From Glandiceps talaboti (Eukaryota; Hemichordata; Enteropneusta; Spengelidae), in contig NC_135569.1 in assembly GCF_964340395.1 (NCBI RefSeq), positions 17,752,757-17,816,756 of the forward strand: 64,000 nucleotides of DNA. The letters run 5' to 3'. Below, in pieces: positions 40,622-54,108 of this stretch. The notes under the pieces were generated by a model. The model was given only the letters and a program-made list of their open reading frames with translations, did no database searches and was not told where the DNA came from. Made by a program: the position numbers and the translations under genes. Position 1 is the first letter of the stretch; each line of letters opens with the position of its first letter.

Positions 40622-40825
40622 TCAATATGGGTTGACTTTACTACTAACGGCATGGTAGAATGACAATATGGGTTGACTTTACTACTAACGGCATGGTAGA
40701 ATGACAATATGGGTTGTCTTTACTACTAACGGCATGGTAGAATGACAATATGGGTTGACTTTACTACTAACGGCATGGTAGAATGACAATATGGGTTGAC
40801 TTTACTACTAACGGCATGGTAGAAT
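40622..40825. repeat. minisatellite, 41 bp x 5
   Basis: Five units GACAATATGGGTTGACTTTA plus CTACTAACGGCATGGTAGAAT, one carrying GTTGTC. It directly abuts a family A copy. Confidence 0.95.
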
Positions 40826-40844
40826 TTAATACAGATTTTAATCA

Positions 40845-41268
40845 GATTTTTATACCTAATTTGCATATCATTGATGGGATGATGCACATTGTGACTTCAT
40901 CTTCATCTACACATCCCCAGATACATCCCCATTAAATTTCAGCTCAATCTGCACAGTAATTTTTGGAATGGTAGATATTTGATCAAACACACATATTCTT
41001 CAGCCTAATTACCATATCACTGAAGGGATCATCATGTCACGAACAATTCTTAATCTAAGCACTCCTAAGAATGTTCCAACCCACTTTCAAACCAATCTGC
41101 CCAATAGTTTGTTAGTTTTAGTTTTTTACCAAAGGTCACATTTTTTTACCTAAATCACACAGGTGGAAATATCATTTTGATTTGAACAATTTCCCAACTA
41201 GACACTCAAGGTAATACACCCCACCAAATATCATGGCAATCAGTCCAGCAGTTTTTGACTTTAAGTTA

Positions 41269-41353
<85 letters not shown>

Positions 41354-41378
41354 CACAAACACACACACACACACATCC

Positions 41379-41429
<51 letters not shown>

Positions 41430-41483
41430 CGTTTCCATGCCTATAGCACTACTAAACCTAAGAAGTTAAGTTGTGCTAAAAAT
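40845..41483 (+). mobile_element. repeat family A, 5'-truncated copy with (CA)n
   Basis: Starts within the element (CTAATTTGCATATCATTGAT), then ATGGCAATCAGTCCAGCAGT, (CA)n 41272-41375, (AGAC)n 41381-41429, CATGCCTATAGCACTACTAA and the end AAGTTGTGCTAAAAA. Confidence 0.75.
41272..41429. repeat. compound (CA)n-(AGAC)n microsatellite
   Basis: CA repeat with one AACACAA interruption, then about 12 AGAC units; part of the family A copy. Confidence 0.95.
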
Positions 41484-42807
41484 GGGGTTAAGAGTCATCT
41501 TTGAATCAACAACTGTAATACAATATACATTTCAAATTAACTTGTCAAAATTATCATTATGGATGCTTCCACTTGCAGATTAATTGGTCCCACCAAAAAA
41601 AATATAGTTTTTACTTCCTGTTTAATAACATGTTACAAATCAAATACAAATATTGTAATATGAATTACCAAATATACTTTCCTTCTTGCAAATCACTGGC
41701 AGTGAGTCAACCCTGTCTGTAATGATTGAGACTTGGTATGTGTACACACTACAATGTGACTAGAGTTTAGTCTGCCTTTGTCAGCCATCTTGATGCCCTC
41801 TGGGATGTGCTTAGGGCTTGATACTCACTCTTAAAATTATCTGTTTGTCAATCCTACTGGGTGAAGTGACCCTGAAAGTTTGCATCATGTTGACAGAGAC
41901 GGCTTACTTCTATCACACTACTTCATTCACCCTTCATATAATTATCACATCCTTGCTCAAGACTATTTTTTTCCTACATAAAAATTTGAAATCTTATAAT
42001 TTCTCTCGGGATCAAAAAATTACCCTTCTCCATTACTTTACAACTGCAACTGACATTTCCGTCATAGTTGACTCAGACCTGAACAATAGCAACAGAGGTG
42101 ATCTTCATAACTGTCTTAACCGTCATCCATCCCTGGAGAGGTTCAGGTGTGTTAGGAGGTAGTTGTGTCTTTTTAGGCCATCTCAACCACAATATACTCT
42201 CATTATACATTCATTTACATTTGAATATCCACACAAAACAATTTCTCCTCCGTGAATGTAACAATATCTGAAAGCAGTTCTTTCTAAATCTCTTCAGAAG
42301 ATGCAGACCTCTTCAAATCTAGTAAAATCCATGATTACAAGCGAAACAATTCCCTTAGCAATAAATGTAATCTATGAATCGCTTTAGCAGTATGAGCCAG
42401 GACTGAATGGGTGGAGTTAACGTGCCAGATCTACCAACTCAACAAACTCAGAATTAGCTTTGATTAAAGGTACATTACGGACAGTTCATCTTTTGTTAGA
42501 GTTCTTCTAACATGACAGATGCAAGGCCAATTGTCTGTTTACATGTCACTGCACATTTCTATTGGTTTTATTGATTTCTTGAGTGGACTACATATACACA
42601 CTGCTGTCTATAAAACTTACTGTTTTTAGCTAACGATTTACAGCTATAATATGTTACACACTTTTAAAGATTTCTGGACTAGCTAGCTTGGCAATGTATA
42701 AAGTGATGAATACTAAACACAGCTGTATTTGGTAATGTTTTAATGTTGTTGTAAGGGAAAGTTTTTTTTTGTATTTTTTGAATCAGTACTATGAATGTAT
42801 AGACATG
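41484..42807. other. intron stretch, nothing recognised
   Basis: A 114-codon frame (41818-42162) lacks any recognised domain. Confidence 0.5.
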
Positions 42808-44350
42808 AGATGTACAAAATACTAGATTTAAACTGAGCATAGATGTACAAAATACCAGAGTTAAACTGAGCATAGATGTACAAAATACTAGATTTAAACT
42901 GAGCATAGATGTACAAAATACCAGAGTTAAACTGAGCATAGATGTACAAAATACTAGATTTAAACTGAGCATAGATGTACAAAATACTAGATTTAAACTG
43001 AGCATAGATGTACAAAATACCAGAGTTAAACTGAGCATAGATGTACAAAATACTAGATTTAAACTGAGCATAGATGTACAAAATACCAGAGTTAAACTGA
43101 GCATAGATGTACAAAATACTAGATTTAAACTGAGCATAGATGTACAAAATACCAGAGTTAAACTGAGCATAGATGTACAAAATACTAGATTTAAACTGAG
43201 CATAGATGTACAAAATACTAGATTTAAACTGAGCATAGATGTACAAAATACTAGATTTAAACTGAGCATAGATGTACAAAATACCAGATTTAAACTGAGC
43301 ATAGATGTACAAAATACTAGATTTAAACTGAGCATAGATGTACAAAATACCAGAGTTAAACTGAGCATAGATGTACAAAATACTAGATTTAAACTGAGCA
43401 TAGATGTACAAAATACTAGATTTAAACTGAGCATAGATGTACAAAATACTAGATTTAAACTGAGCATAGATGTACAAAATACCAGATTTAAACTGAGCAT
43501 AGATGTACAAAATACTAGATTTAAACTGAGCATAGATGTACAAAATACTAGATTTAAACTGAGCATAGATGTACAAAATACCAGATTTAAAGTGAGCATA
43601 GATGTACAAAATACTAGATTTAAACTGAGCATAGATGTACAAAATACCAGATTTAAACTGAGCATAGATGTACAAAATACTAGATTTAAACTGAGCATAG
43701 ATGTACAAAATACCAGATTTAAACTGAGCATAGATGTACAAAATACTAGATTTAAACTGAGCATAGATGTACAAAATACCAGATTTAAACTGAGCATAGA
43801 TATACAAAATACCAGATTTAAACTGAGCATAGATGTACAAAATACTAGATTTAAACTGAGCATAGATGTACAAAATACCAGATTTAAACTGAGCATAGAT
43901 ATACAAAATACCAGATTTAAACTGAGCATAGATGTACAAAATACTAGATTTAAACTGAGCATAGATGTACAAAATACCAGATTTAAACTGAGCATAGATA
44001 TACAAAATACCAGATTTAAACTGAGCAGAGATGTACAAAATACTAGATTTAAACTGAGCATAGATGTACAAAATACCAGATTTAAACTGAGCATAGATGT
44101 ACAAAATACCAGATTTAAACTGAGCATAGATGTACAAAATACCAGATTTAAACTGAGCATAGATGTACAAAATACCAGAGTTAAACTGAGCATAGATGTA
44201 CAAAATACCAGATTTAAACTGAGCATAGATGTACAAAATACCAGATTTAAACTGAGAATAGATGTACAAAATACCAGATTTAAACTGAGCATAGATGTAC
44301 AAAATACCAGATTTGAACTGAGCAGAGATGTACAAAATACCAGATTTAAA
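42808..44350. repeat. minisatellite, 33 bp x ~47
   Basis: Units AGATGTACAAAATACCAGAT plus TTAAACTGAGCAT. Three main variants (CTAGATTT, CCAGATTT, CCAGAGTT). CTAGATTT and CCAGAGTT alternate on the left, CCAGATTT dominates on the right. Because 33 is a multiple of 3 and the unit lacks stops in several frames, frames of 589 and 531 codons (minus) and 303 codons (plus) run through it. I treat them as artefacts because two frames of the same strand and the opposite strand are all open. Confidence 0.97.
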
Positions 44351-44879
44351 TTGAATGCCTTCCGTAAGGGCAATGTTTTAAGATTGACATTCCTACAGAC
44401 AATTGTTGGAATACAACTTAACATATACAATAAGTTATTTTTTCTCATTGATTACTATTTGCCCATTGCTGTTAGTGATCTCCTGGCCAATCACAACATG
44501 TAATGTGAAACTTTACAGAATGCTGTAGCATAGCACTCACTGTAGAAAGAGTTCTAAAGGCCAAAAAAAAATTGTTTCTGTTCAGCACCCATCACTTAAG
44601 TACCCCCCTTCCCACGTTAATTTTGTTTTCATGTTTGTCCAGCCAATTCAGTCTGCAGATGAAAGGGAAAACACAAAAGTAACTCTCCCTACATTAATTG
44701 CCACCAGTGAAGACAACTGCAAAACTAATCATGAACTAGCCTATGACATCTGCCCATACACACTTGCTGTAAAGTACTAAATAAAAAGAACAGTAACTGC
44801 AATAAGTAGACTGATTAACATTTGTTGAGAATGTAAAAAAATAATCGCATTGTCGCACCACTTTAGACAACATTTCCTG
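44351..44879. other. intron stretch with an end fragment of the foldback family
   Basis: 44555-44600 reads AAAGGCCAAAAAAAAATTGT followed by TTCTGTTC and a C-rich run, like the ends of the foldback element at 6675-7561. The rest is unrecognised. Confidence 0.5.
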
Positions 44880-45245
44880 ACCAGAAACTAATTTTTTCTT
44901 TTTTGTGGGCAACGAAAATATGCTAATAACTTATTAAAACTAAAAGCTACATTAGTAATATTTTCAGGACAGGTGCACTTTGGTATCGCAAATGTATGTA
45001 CCAAGTTATAATGAATGTGAAGCGTGCATTCTTCAGATATAGCCTAATTACCGAAAACCATTAATTACGTAAATTGCTCATTAATATTCACAAGATTTTT
45101 TACCAAAACCTAATCAGGTCTTGTCATTACCCTACGGAATACGTCTTCAAAATTTCGTTTGAATTGAGCCAGCCGTTATGGAGAAAATGATGACACAAAC
45201 AGATAGACTGACAGACACACACACACACACACACAGCCTTTCACC
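44880..45245 (+). mobile_element. repeat family C, copy 2
   Basis: Shares with copy 1 an AGGACAGGTGCACTTTG-type segment, GCATTCTTCAGATATAGCCT, CCTAATCAGGTCTTGTCATT, GAATTGAGCCAGCCGTTATG, a short (CA)n (45215-45235) and the end CAGCCTTTCA. Confidence 0.7.
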
Positions 45246-46138
45246 CACTAAATACATCTCTTCCTTATGGAAGAAAAAATGAATCACTGTGTTATGGAGG
45301 TTATGTCATACTAAAACATTTGAAATAGAGACGAGAGTAGTGGTCAGTTTTATGTCATTCCCTACATTGTATGTATAACATGTATAAGCTGTTCAATTTA
45401 GAAGCCACGGAAAAAGAACTAGATATTACCAATTTATTATCTGTAACAAAAACCCATTAATTTTACAGTCATATTGGTACATGGTGGTGTGTCTCTACTT
45501 ATTTGTACATTTCCTTTACAACAATACTACAAGTGTACATTGGACCTCCATTTTATGGAATCTTTGTTTGTGTATTAGGCTTTCACCACATCTTTCGACA
45601 TAAATTTATACATTAAGCAACATTTGTACAACCCATAGCCGGCTAAAACAATATTGTAAAAAATTGCAGAAAAAAAAAAACAATTCTGTTTCCATTCTTT
45701 TGGTGGGAAATGACAATTTTCAATGGAATATCTAAATTCCTTAACTACATTCCGACCCTTGTATGAACTTTGACCTCTAGGTCAATCTCTGATCACTTAA
45801 AATGTTACTATAGGATCATGTTATTGAATACTGATGTTCACTACTGTCTAAAAGTGGTTAAGTATAAAGTAAACTATTTTAATAATATCACAAAAAATGT
45901 TTTGCCAGCAATCATGTGACTACATGTGACATGCCCAAACTATGTTAGGATTTGTTTCTTCCACTAAATCATTTACTTGGAGGTTTATTTAGTGTCAATT
46001 TGCAGAAATCAGAAATAAAATGAACTATTTTTTACCGACATTGATACACACTGACAAAAGAGAAATCATGAATTTGTGAAATGGCAAGTATAATAAAAAA
46101 TGTTTTGTTTAATGAATTATGGAGACAGAATGAAAACA
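45246..46138. other. intron stretch, nothing recognised
   Basis: AT-rich DNA; no gene or element recognised. Confidence 0.55.
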
Positions 46139-46989
46139 GGACATACATGTACAATGCATGACCAGTAAATATACACTACATACAAATGTACATGTACAAT
46201 GCATGACCAGTAAATATACACTACATACATGTACAATGCATGACAAGTAAATATACACTACATACAAATGTACATGTACAATGCATGACCAGTAAATATA
46301 CACTACATACATGTACAATGCATGACAAGTAAATATACACTACATACAAATGTACATGTACAATGCATGACCAGTAAATATACACTACATACATGTACAA
46401 TGCATGACAAGTAAATATACACTACATACATGTACAATGCATGACAAGTAAATATACACTACATACATGTACAATGCATGACCAGTAAATATACACTACA
46501 TACATGTACAATGCATGACAAGTAAATATACACTACATACATGTACAATGCATGACCAGTAAATATACACTACATACATGTACAATGCATGACCAGTAAA
46601 TATACACTACATACATGTACAATGCATGACAAGTAAATATACACTACATACATGTACAATGCATGACCAGTAAATATACACTACATACATGTACAATGCA
46701 TGACAAGTAAATATACACTACATACATGTACAATGCATGACAAGTAAATATACACTACATACATGTACAATGCATGACCAGTAAATATACACTACATACA
46801 TGTACAATGCATGACCAGTAAATATACACTACATACATGTACAATGCATGACCAGTAAATATACACTACATACATGTACAATGCATGACCAGTAAATATA
46901 CACTACATACATGTACAATGCATGACCAGTAAATATACACTACATACATGTACAATGCATGACCAGTAAATATACACTACATACATGTA
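46139..46989. repeat. minisatellite, 37 bp x ~22 with dimeric left part
   Basis: Units ACATACATGTACAATGCATG plus ACCAGTAAATATACACT, with ACCAG/ACAAG variants. On the left, units carrying an extra 8 bp (ACATACAAATGTACATG form) recur at 46181, 46263 and 46345, giving an 82-bp dimer period. Each unit holds the palindromes TACATGTA and ATGCAT. Confidence 0.96.
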
Positions 46990-47948
46990 TAGATGACAAA
47001 ATATGTGATGGTATGCATATATCTTTCTAGTTAATAGACATTTTGAAACAGACCACATAAAGGAAATAATAACATTTGTAATATAATATTTTGAGCTGAC
47101 ATGTTGTCAGCTTGGCAGATAAAACTCAGGAATTGAACAAAGGATGTATCGGCTACAAAGTGTTAAATATGTTATGACTGAAGCTGATATAGATATACAT
47201 GTATGACATATGATTGAGAGTCTGTCCCATGGGTGTCTCCACTGTTCCATTCTGTGAAAGTGATCAGATATTGACCTGACATCAACACAAATTAAACATC
47301 TGTTATGTTTTTAGTCAGGAGTCCTTTGCAACTCTAGCCTGCCACTTTGCTTCACTTATGGTAACCAAGAAAGCAGTATAGCATTTCAAAACACTGCCAG
47401 TAGTCTGCAGTTAAAATTTCACATTCTCTGGGAATGCCACAAAAAAAATTGAAATTTGGCATTCAGGACAATTCTGTTGAGCTCTACTCCAGGGAATTTG
47501 TTGAATATTCGTATAAAGCTGAATGAAACGAGTATCAAACGCATGAATTGTTTGATGCGATTCTTTCAACGAGTTTGCTTAAAGTTGCGCTTCAATGAAT
47601 TGTATAATTTCATTTCACTACATCAAATCATACAGCTTGTATTGCGCTGACTCTCATGATGTAGTCGACAGGGGCAACATAATTTGCATATCCAGTACAT
47701 GCTTGACGACATCACAGTGGCTAACTTACACCATAGTACAATACGCTTGATGTGTATTTACATAACTATACCCTCAGGCTAATTCTTTATTTCCATTTGA
47801 TTTTGGCTCAGTGAATTAAAACATCCATAGAGTAGATAAAATAGCAACAATACCAATGTAACATCTCCCACTACAACCATAATATTGGACACATGGGTAT
47901 AAAAGTATGTCAAAGGTTACAGCTTGCGACACAACGAGGTGGTTACAC
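46990..47948. other. intron stretch, nothing recognised
   Basis: AT-rich DNA; no gene or element recognised. Confidence 0.55.
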
Positions 47949-48137
47949 AGGCCAATTCATGAAGCAACTCGAGACGCAACTTGCGACGACTTGTAGAAAA
48001 TCCGACATGTCAGATTCCTTGTGACGCACCTACTGTAGCTACTGCGATAACGGTTGTACATGAGGCAATTCGTCACATGCGACAAACTTCTAAGTGTGTT
48101 ATGGTTACCCATCAAGTTACCTCATGTAACTGGGCCT
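47949..48137. mobile_element. MITE-like element, ~189 bp
   Basis: The left end AGGCCAATTCATGAAGCAAC and the reverse complement of the right end, AGGCCCAGTTACATGAGGTA, align as imperfect inverted repeats of ~24 bp. The interior is CG-richer (ACGCAACTTGCGACGACTTG) than the surrounding intron. No coding capacity. Flanking target duplication not clear. Confidence 0.55.
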
Positions 48138-48174
48138 TTAATGGAAACATGCTGTACTATAAATATCTACTACA

Positions 48175-48582
48175 TTGTGATCTATTAGCAGCACTGTACT
48201 AATTTTGGCAACTTTGTGATCTATTAGCAGCACTGTACTAATTTTGGCAACTTTGTGATCTATTAGCAGCACTGTACTCATTTTGGCAACTTTGTGATCT
48301 ATTAGCAGCACTGTGTACTAATTTTGGCAACTTTGTGATCTATTAGCAGCACTGTACTAATTTTGGCAACTTTGTGATCTATTAGCAGCACTGTACTCAT
48401 TTTGGCAACTTTGTGATCTATTAGCAGCACTGTACTAATTTTGGCAACTTTGTGATCTATTAGCAGCACTGTACTCATTTTGGCAACTTTGTGATCTATT
48501 AGCAGCACTGTGTACTAATTTTGGCAACTTTGTGATCTATTAGCAGCACTGTACTAATTTTGGCAACTTTGTGATCTATTAG
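48175..48582. repeat. minisatellite, 39-41 bp x ~10.5
   Basis: Units TTGTGATCTATTAGCAGCAC plus TGTACTAATTTTGGCAACT. Variants ACTCAT and a 2-bp GT insertion (TGTGTACT) recur in a similar order (units 3-4 and 8-9), suggesting a multi-unit duplication. Confidence 0.95.
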
Positions 48583-50111
48583 TAAGCTGAGGTATGTCAT
48601 AATGTCATGCCAACATGACATTTTGACAATATATCTGTCATGACGTAAACTTAAAACACATAACATCATCTTGTATGATCTTACTGCCAGTTACTTTGGC
48701 ACCCTGACATAAGTACTGGCAAGTCTTTAATATTTCACACAAAGTGTCGCTATGAATGCAAAATACAATAGGCTATAACCATGATAATACTCATGATAAC
48801 ATTCATTCAACTGTACTTTCCCAACTCATCACGGTCATAATTACGAGCTACAACAATGCAGGATGCAGGGTGCTGATACACTCTTGAGATAGCGTCACTT
48901 GTGTGCGTGTTTGAAAAAATTGAAAGTGATGTTATCATACCTACATTATGCTGTGATTTAGGACTATTGACAGTCTCCATGCCATGTCGGATATTGAAAT
49001 TGAAATTAGTAGCTGTGTCATTCAAAACAAATAAAAAGTCAATAGTAGTATAATCAATATCTACAATCAATCATTCTTTTGGGCTTCAATAAGTATTTTT
49101 GAGTTTTAATTTTCTTCTTCCGCATGACTACATTCCGTAATAAGTAGCTATGTTACAATAGTATACATGTAGGCTGACAGTGGCAGTAAAATAATCAATT
49201 TCCATATTGCTGTAATTCAAAATCATGTCTTTTGATCAATCCAGAGAACAGCACATCGCTCACAACCAGAAAATGTGCATTGTTTGTCCTTTATTTATTT
49301 TACATTAAATTTAGAATGATGCCCATTCAAAGTACATTTTTTCCTTACATTAATTATTTAAATTCAAATTTTCTAGGATGTCAAAAATATCATTGAATAT
49401 ATCATTAACATATACTGCTATTGTGAGGAAATTACTGCATTCCATTACATATCTCACTAAATCTCATCATTTATTTCAAAATCTTACAAAAAATACACCG
49501 AATTTTATAAAAATATTTGCATTTTTTTTTCATTTTGGAAAAGCACTCATTATATTATTTATTAGAATGTAACAAGAAAATGTGTACATTAGATATTTGA
49601 TATGCAAAGTACAAGTAATCTACATTTCCATGTCTCTAGTCTTTACAAAAACCTAGTACATAGCACTGACCTTACAATGTTCAAAGTGAATTACATGGTA
49701 ATGTTATTATCCTACAAATCTCAACCTTTATAATTACAAAAGATAGCTTTTCTCCACAATAATTTCATCTACATAAAATAGGATTTTTAAATAGGAGGTG
49801 ACATCCCGTTACTCAGATTACTCAGATTAGGGGTGTGGCTATAGATAACTAGTAACCTCTAAATTGTGTATGCGCTACTGTATTACCCATTCTGAGTTAG
49901 TCATATGCAAATAAGGCCTAGTTAGAGTGAGGAGGACTAGGGCAGTGTTTGCCAAGTAAAAGGCTATCAAAATATCACTGACTGAGTGCCTGGAAGGGAA
50001 AAATACTTTGAACACTGTGGTTCACTACATATTCACAGTGTTTTACCACACAAGACTTAGGGAAGCAAGACATTTTAGACAAATACAAACATTACTGAGA
50101 AGTATGAGCTG
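48583..50111. other. intron stretch, nothing recognised
   Basis: 1.5 kb of AT-rich DNA; no element recognised. Confidence 0.55.
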
Positions 50112-50843
50112 AGCTTTACAGTATAAATCCTATGTGCTGCTGTTTACAGATACGCTTTACAGTATAAATCCTATGTGCTGCTGTTTACAGATACGCTTTA
50201 CAGTATAAATCCTATGTGCTGCTGTTTACAGATACGCTTTACAGTATAAATCCTATGTTCTGCTGTTTACAGATACGCTTTACAGTATAAATCCTATGTT
50301 CTGCTGTTTACAGATACACTTTAAAGTATAAATCCTATGTTCTGCTGTTTACAGATACACTTTAAAGTATAAATCCTATGTTCTGCTGTTTACAGATACG
50401 CTTTACAGTATAAATCCTATGTGCTGCTGTTTACAGATACGCTTTACAGTATAAATCCTATGTGCTGCTATTTACAGATACGCTTTACAGTATAAATCCT
50501 ATGTGCTGCTGTTTACAGATACACTTTACAGTATAAATCCTATGTTCTGCTGTTTACAGATACGCTTTACAGTATAAATCCTATGTGCTGCTGTTTACAG
50601 ATACGCTTTACAGTATAAATCCTATGTGCTGCTGTTTACAGATACACTTTACAGTATAAATCCTATGTTCTGCTGTTTACAGATACGCTTTACAGTATAA
50701 ATCCTATGTGCTGCTGTTTACAGATACACTTTACAGTATAAATCCTATGTGCTGCTGTTTACAGATACGCTTTACAGTATAAATCCTATGTTCTGCTGTT
50801 TACAGATACGCTTTACAGTATAAATCCTATGTTCTGCTGTTTA
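50112..50843. repeat. minisatellite, 41 bp x ~18
   Basis: Units GCTTTACAGTATAAATCCTA plus TGTGCTGCTGTTTACAGATAC. Variants TGTGC/TGTTC, ACGC/ACAC and ACAG/AAAG are shuffled in blocks. Confidence 0.96.
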
Positions 50844-53769
50844 CTTTACAGTATTCATTTAATCAGTCTGATGATTTCCAAATACAACTTAAGACTCAAT
50901 TTTCTCGACTGCCCTCTCCCTTATAGCATTATTCTGAATGATTTCCTTGTGTGGCCTGCATGTAATTATGAATCAAAGCGACTGTTTTGTTCAATCTAAG
51001 CAAGGAATAAAGGTTATTTTGTGGCCCTGCCAAGTCTATCAATCACTTACTTCACTGCATTATAACAGAATAAAGCATCTAAGCATACAAACTTCTCAAT
51101 GTGTTTTTCACAACATAAAACAACCTTAAAACACTTGTAAAATTATGTCGATTCATTTAGCACGTTTTTTCGTATTTCCGAGTTCTGGGTATGTAACATA
51201 TATAATTTGGGTAGTTAAAGGCAATTTTGATTGCCAGGGTAACATACATGAATTTGAACAATAGAATTAAGGAAATGACATCATACATTATATGAAATGA
51301 AGTGGAAAGCATGACGGCTACTACACAGTAATTTGGTTTAAACTCCCTTGATGCTTGACTCAGAAATAGTCAATGACTAGGTTATGTCTCTCTAATTAAT
51401 AATCCCTTTTATTCATTTTGAATAATCAACACTGAAGACTTGAATTACTACGAACACACAGAACATGTCTTCACTGAGGACAGGTAGCAGGTTAATATTG
51501 AATAGGAATTCCCTCAAGTTTGATCTAATACATTGTATGTAGGAAAGCTTTAAACATTTTCTATTTTTATAGTCTAAATAACTCCACACTTACAGAGAGC
51601 AATTGTACATTTGTTGTTATCAATAGGTACAAAATACACATGAATATATATCACGATACATGTATGTCTCAATTCTCTAATAATGATCTAAATGCATAGA
51701 AAGTGTACAAATTCCACACTTCTTTCTTGTACACATTGGGGTTGAAGAGTCTGAGGAAAGACCCTGCTGAGTCAATTTTCTAGTGACTTTTCCAACAAAA
51801 CAATACTAAACAATGTCATCAGTATGTGGTAGTACTTTTCACAGTATGAACTTAATCTTAATATGCAGCTGGTGTGAACTATGAAAGAAACATGAATGAT
51901 GCACAACATCATAGAGAAAACATGATAAACAAACATGTTAATGATATTTCAACCAAAGTTTCAGACTTTTCTAAGACAAGTCAGTGCATAGTAACAAACA
52001 AATCTTTATGTCAGAAATGTTTTAACCAAGAAAAGTGTTAGCAAACACAAGTGCTAAAATTGAGAGTTATTTTGTTTTGTTAGTAACTATGCTAAAAGTC
52101 CTATTTCTTTACAAGGTAAATCTGTTACTATTTGACATACAACAAATCTTTGAATTAGCACTATTTTTAAATTATTCAGGAATGGTGAACTTTAGTTATA
52201 TTATGTTGATAATAAACCAAGACTTTATCAAGTGTCTAATTTAAACAAGGAATCTCTTTGGTACCTTTGTGTACCCTTCTGTATATGTATATTTGTATAT
52301 CACCTATTACTACTAGAAGTATATGTATATCACCTATTACTACTAGAAATAAAACTTTGTAGAGATCTCTTTACACACAGTCTACAATTTACAAATATAC
52401 AAACAATCCAATACAATACAAATCACACATGTACAGCTTTAAAACTATCTCTTGATCTTCATGTACCAAATACATTTGGTCATCAATAAAATGGTAAGTG
52501 AGACACAACCACAAAAACTAGTCATAAGAGCTACTGTGACAAGAACCACAATTATCAGCAGATTTTCTACCAACACATACATTAGTAGTCATTACATATA
52601 AGTTATAACATGATGTATCTTTCTGTCATGTGAAGACAGAAAATGAAAACAGTAGTGATTCAAGTCAGTCCACTCCATGAAATACCATTTACTCAGGGGA
52701 TGATGGGGTCAGACAGTCACAAGCTGTAAGTTTTTACATTTACGCATTATGTTGTCTGTTGTCTGCCTTCTTTTGGATCATATGATGCGTTAAGACTCAG
52801 TTATGCCTCCCTTCATGTCAGCCACCCTAATTTAATTTTCTCTCTGACAAAAATACATCTTGCATGTTATTTAAACTTTCCCATGCAAAGCATTGATTGA
52901 CTGTATGAATGCATGGGTTACATACAAAGAGTCGGCAAGGTTATTCTTTGCAGTAGTTGACTTCTTTCTTATGAGTTGATTTTGCTCATTGATGGCTATG
53001 ATTTAGACAAATAATTCTATGTTTTCTGTCACCCTACCCTTACATTGATCTTCTTTAAGCCAATCTGGAAGAAAATTTTGAACAAAGGTGCCGACATCGA
53101 CAATTTTTTTTCTCTTGACCTGCCATTCTGCCCCAGCGACAACTTGATTTTTAATACACTGTGATAAACACATGTAATTAGCTAAGGCTCCTATCTCCAA
53201 GCACACTTACATCAGCTTGGCAAATTTTAAGGCACTTTTGTTTCAGTGAACCTAGGTCATATATGCCAGAGGCAAACCGATACTGGGATGCAATTACATG
53301 ATACAGATAAAATGTAGGGTAGAAAAAAGCTGAGTGTCTACATTTATAGAACAATGTTGTAAACATCTCTCGGTGATTGATTTCTATGCTCACATACAAT
53401 CTGTTTTTTATTAAGTTGATTCACATAATACAACCAAAATCTGACTTTGCATTTGACCTTCGTTCATTAGAGTTCAAACAATTACTACAAAACGTTGAAC
53501 AGTTACAATTGTAACTTTACAAAGTTGACAGCACTTCTTTGTACTTTACCGAAAACAGCTTTAGCAGCTTTCACAATTCTCTTTTGTTAAGTGTATGTGT
53601 ATGTCAATTTACCAAAGATTGTGTTAATTAGACAAAAACAAACCGACTCATTTGAAGGACAAAAAACACACCTGTGTATGTGTATGTGGTGTATTTCATT
53701 AGTACATATTAGAAATATCAAGCTGGTGACATAACAGCTGTTACAATTTAATAAATCATGGAATTGATT
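50844..53769. other. intron stretch, nothing recognised
   Basis: 2.9 kb. A ~29-bp duplication lies near 52292-52350 (TATATCACCTATTACTACTA). No gene or mobile element recognised. Confidence 0.5.
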
Positions 53770-54108
53770 ATGTAAGCATAGACCCTCTATATTGCTGAGT
53801 GACTTAATACATGGAATTGACGATGTAAGCATAGACCCTCTATATTGATGATGTAAGCATACATTGTAGACCCTCTATATTGATGATGTAAGCATAGACC
53901 CTCTATATTGATGATGTAAGCATAGACCCTCTATATTGATGATGTAAGCATAGACCCTCTATATTGATGATGTAAGCATAGACCCTCTATATTGATGATG
54001 TAAGCATAGACCCTCTATATTGATGATGTAAGCATAGACCCTCTATATTGATGATGTAAGCATAGACCCTCTATATTGATGATGTAAGCATAGACCCTCT
54101 ATATTGCT
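53770..54108. repeat. minisatellite, 28 bp x ~12, flanked by direct repeats
   Basis: Units TAGACCCTCTATATTGATGA plus TGTAAGCA. Both ends of the array carry a related sequence, CTATATTGCTGAGTGACTTA followed by A(T/C)ACATG (53786-53814 and 54096-54124), and one unit has a 7-bp insertion. Confidence 0.93.

Noticed and set aside
42679-44448. 589-codon minus-strand open frame with 11-residue repeats
   Set aside because: It follows from a 33-bp tandem array. Another minus-strand frame and a plus-strand frame are open over the same DNA, which argues against selection for coding.
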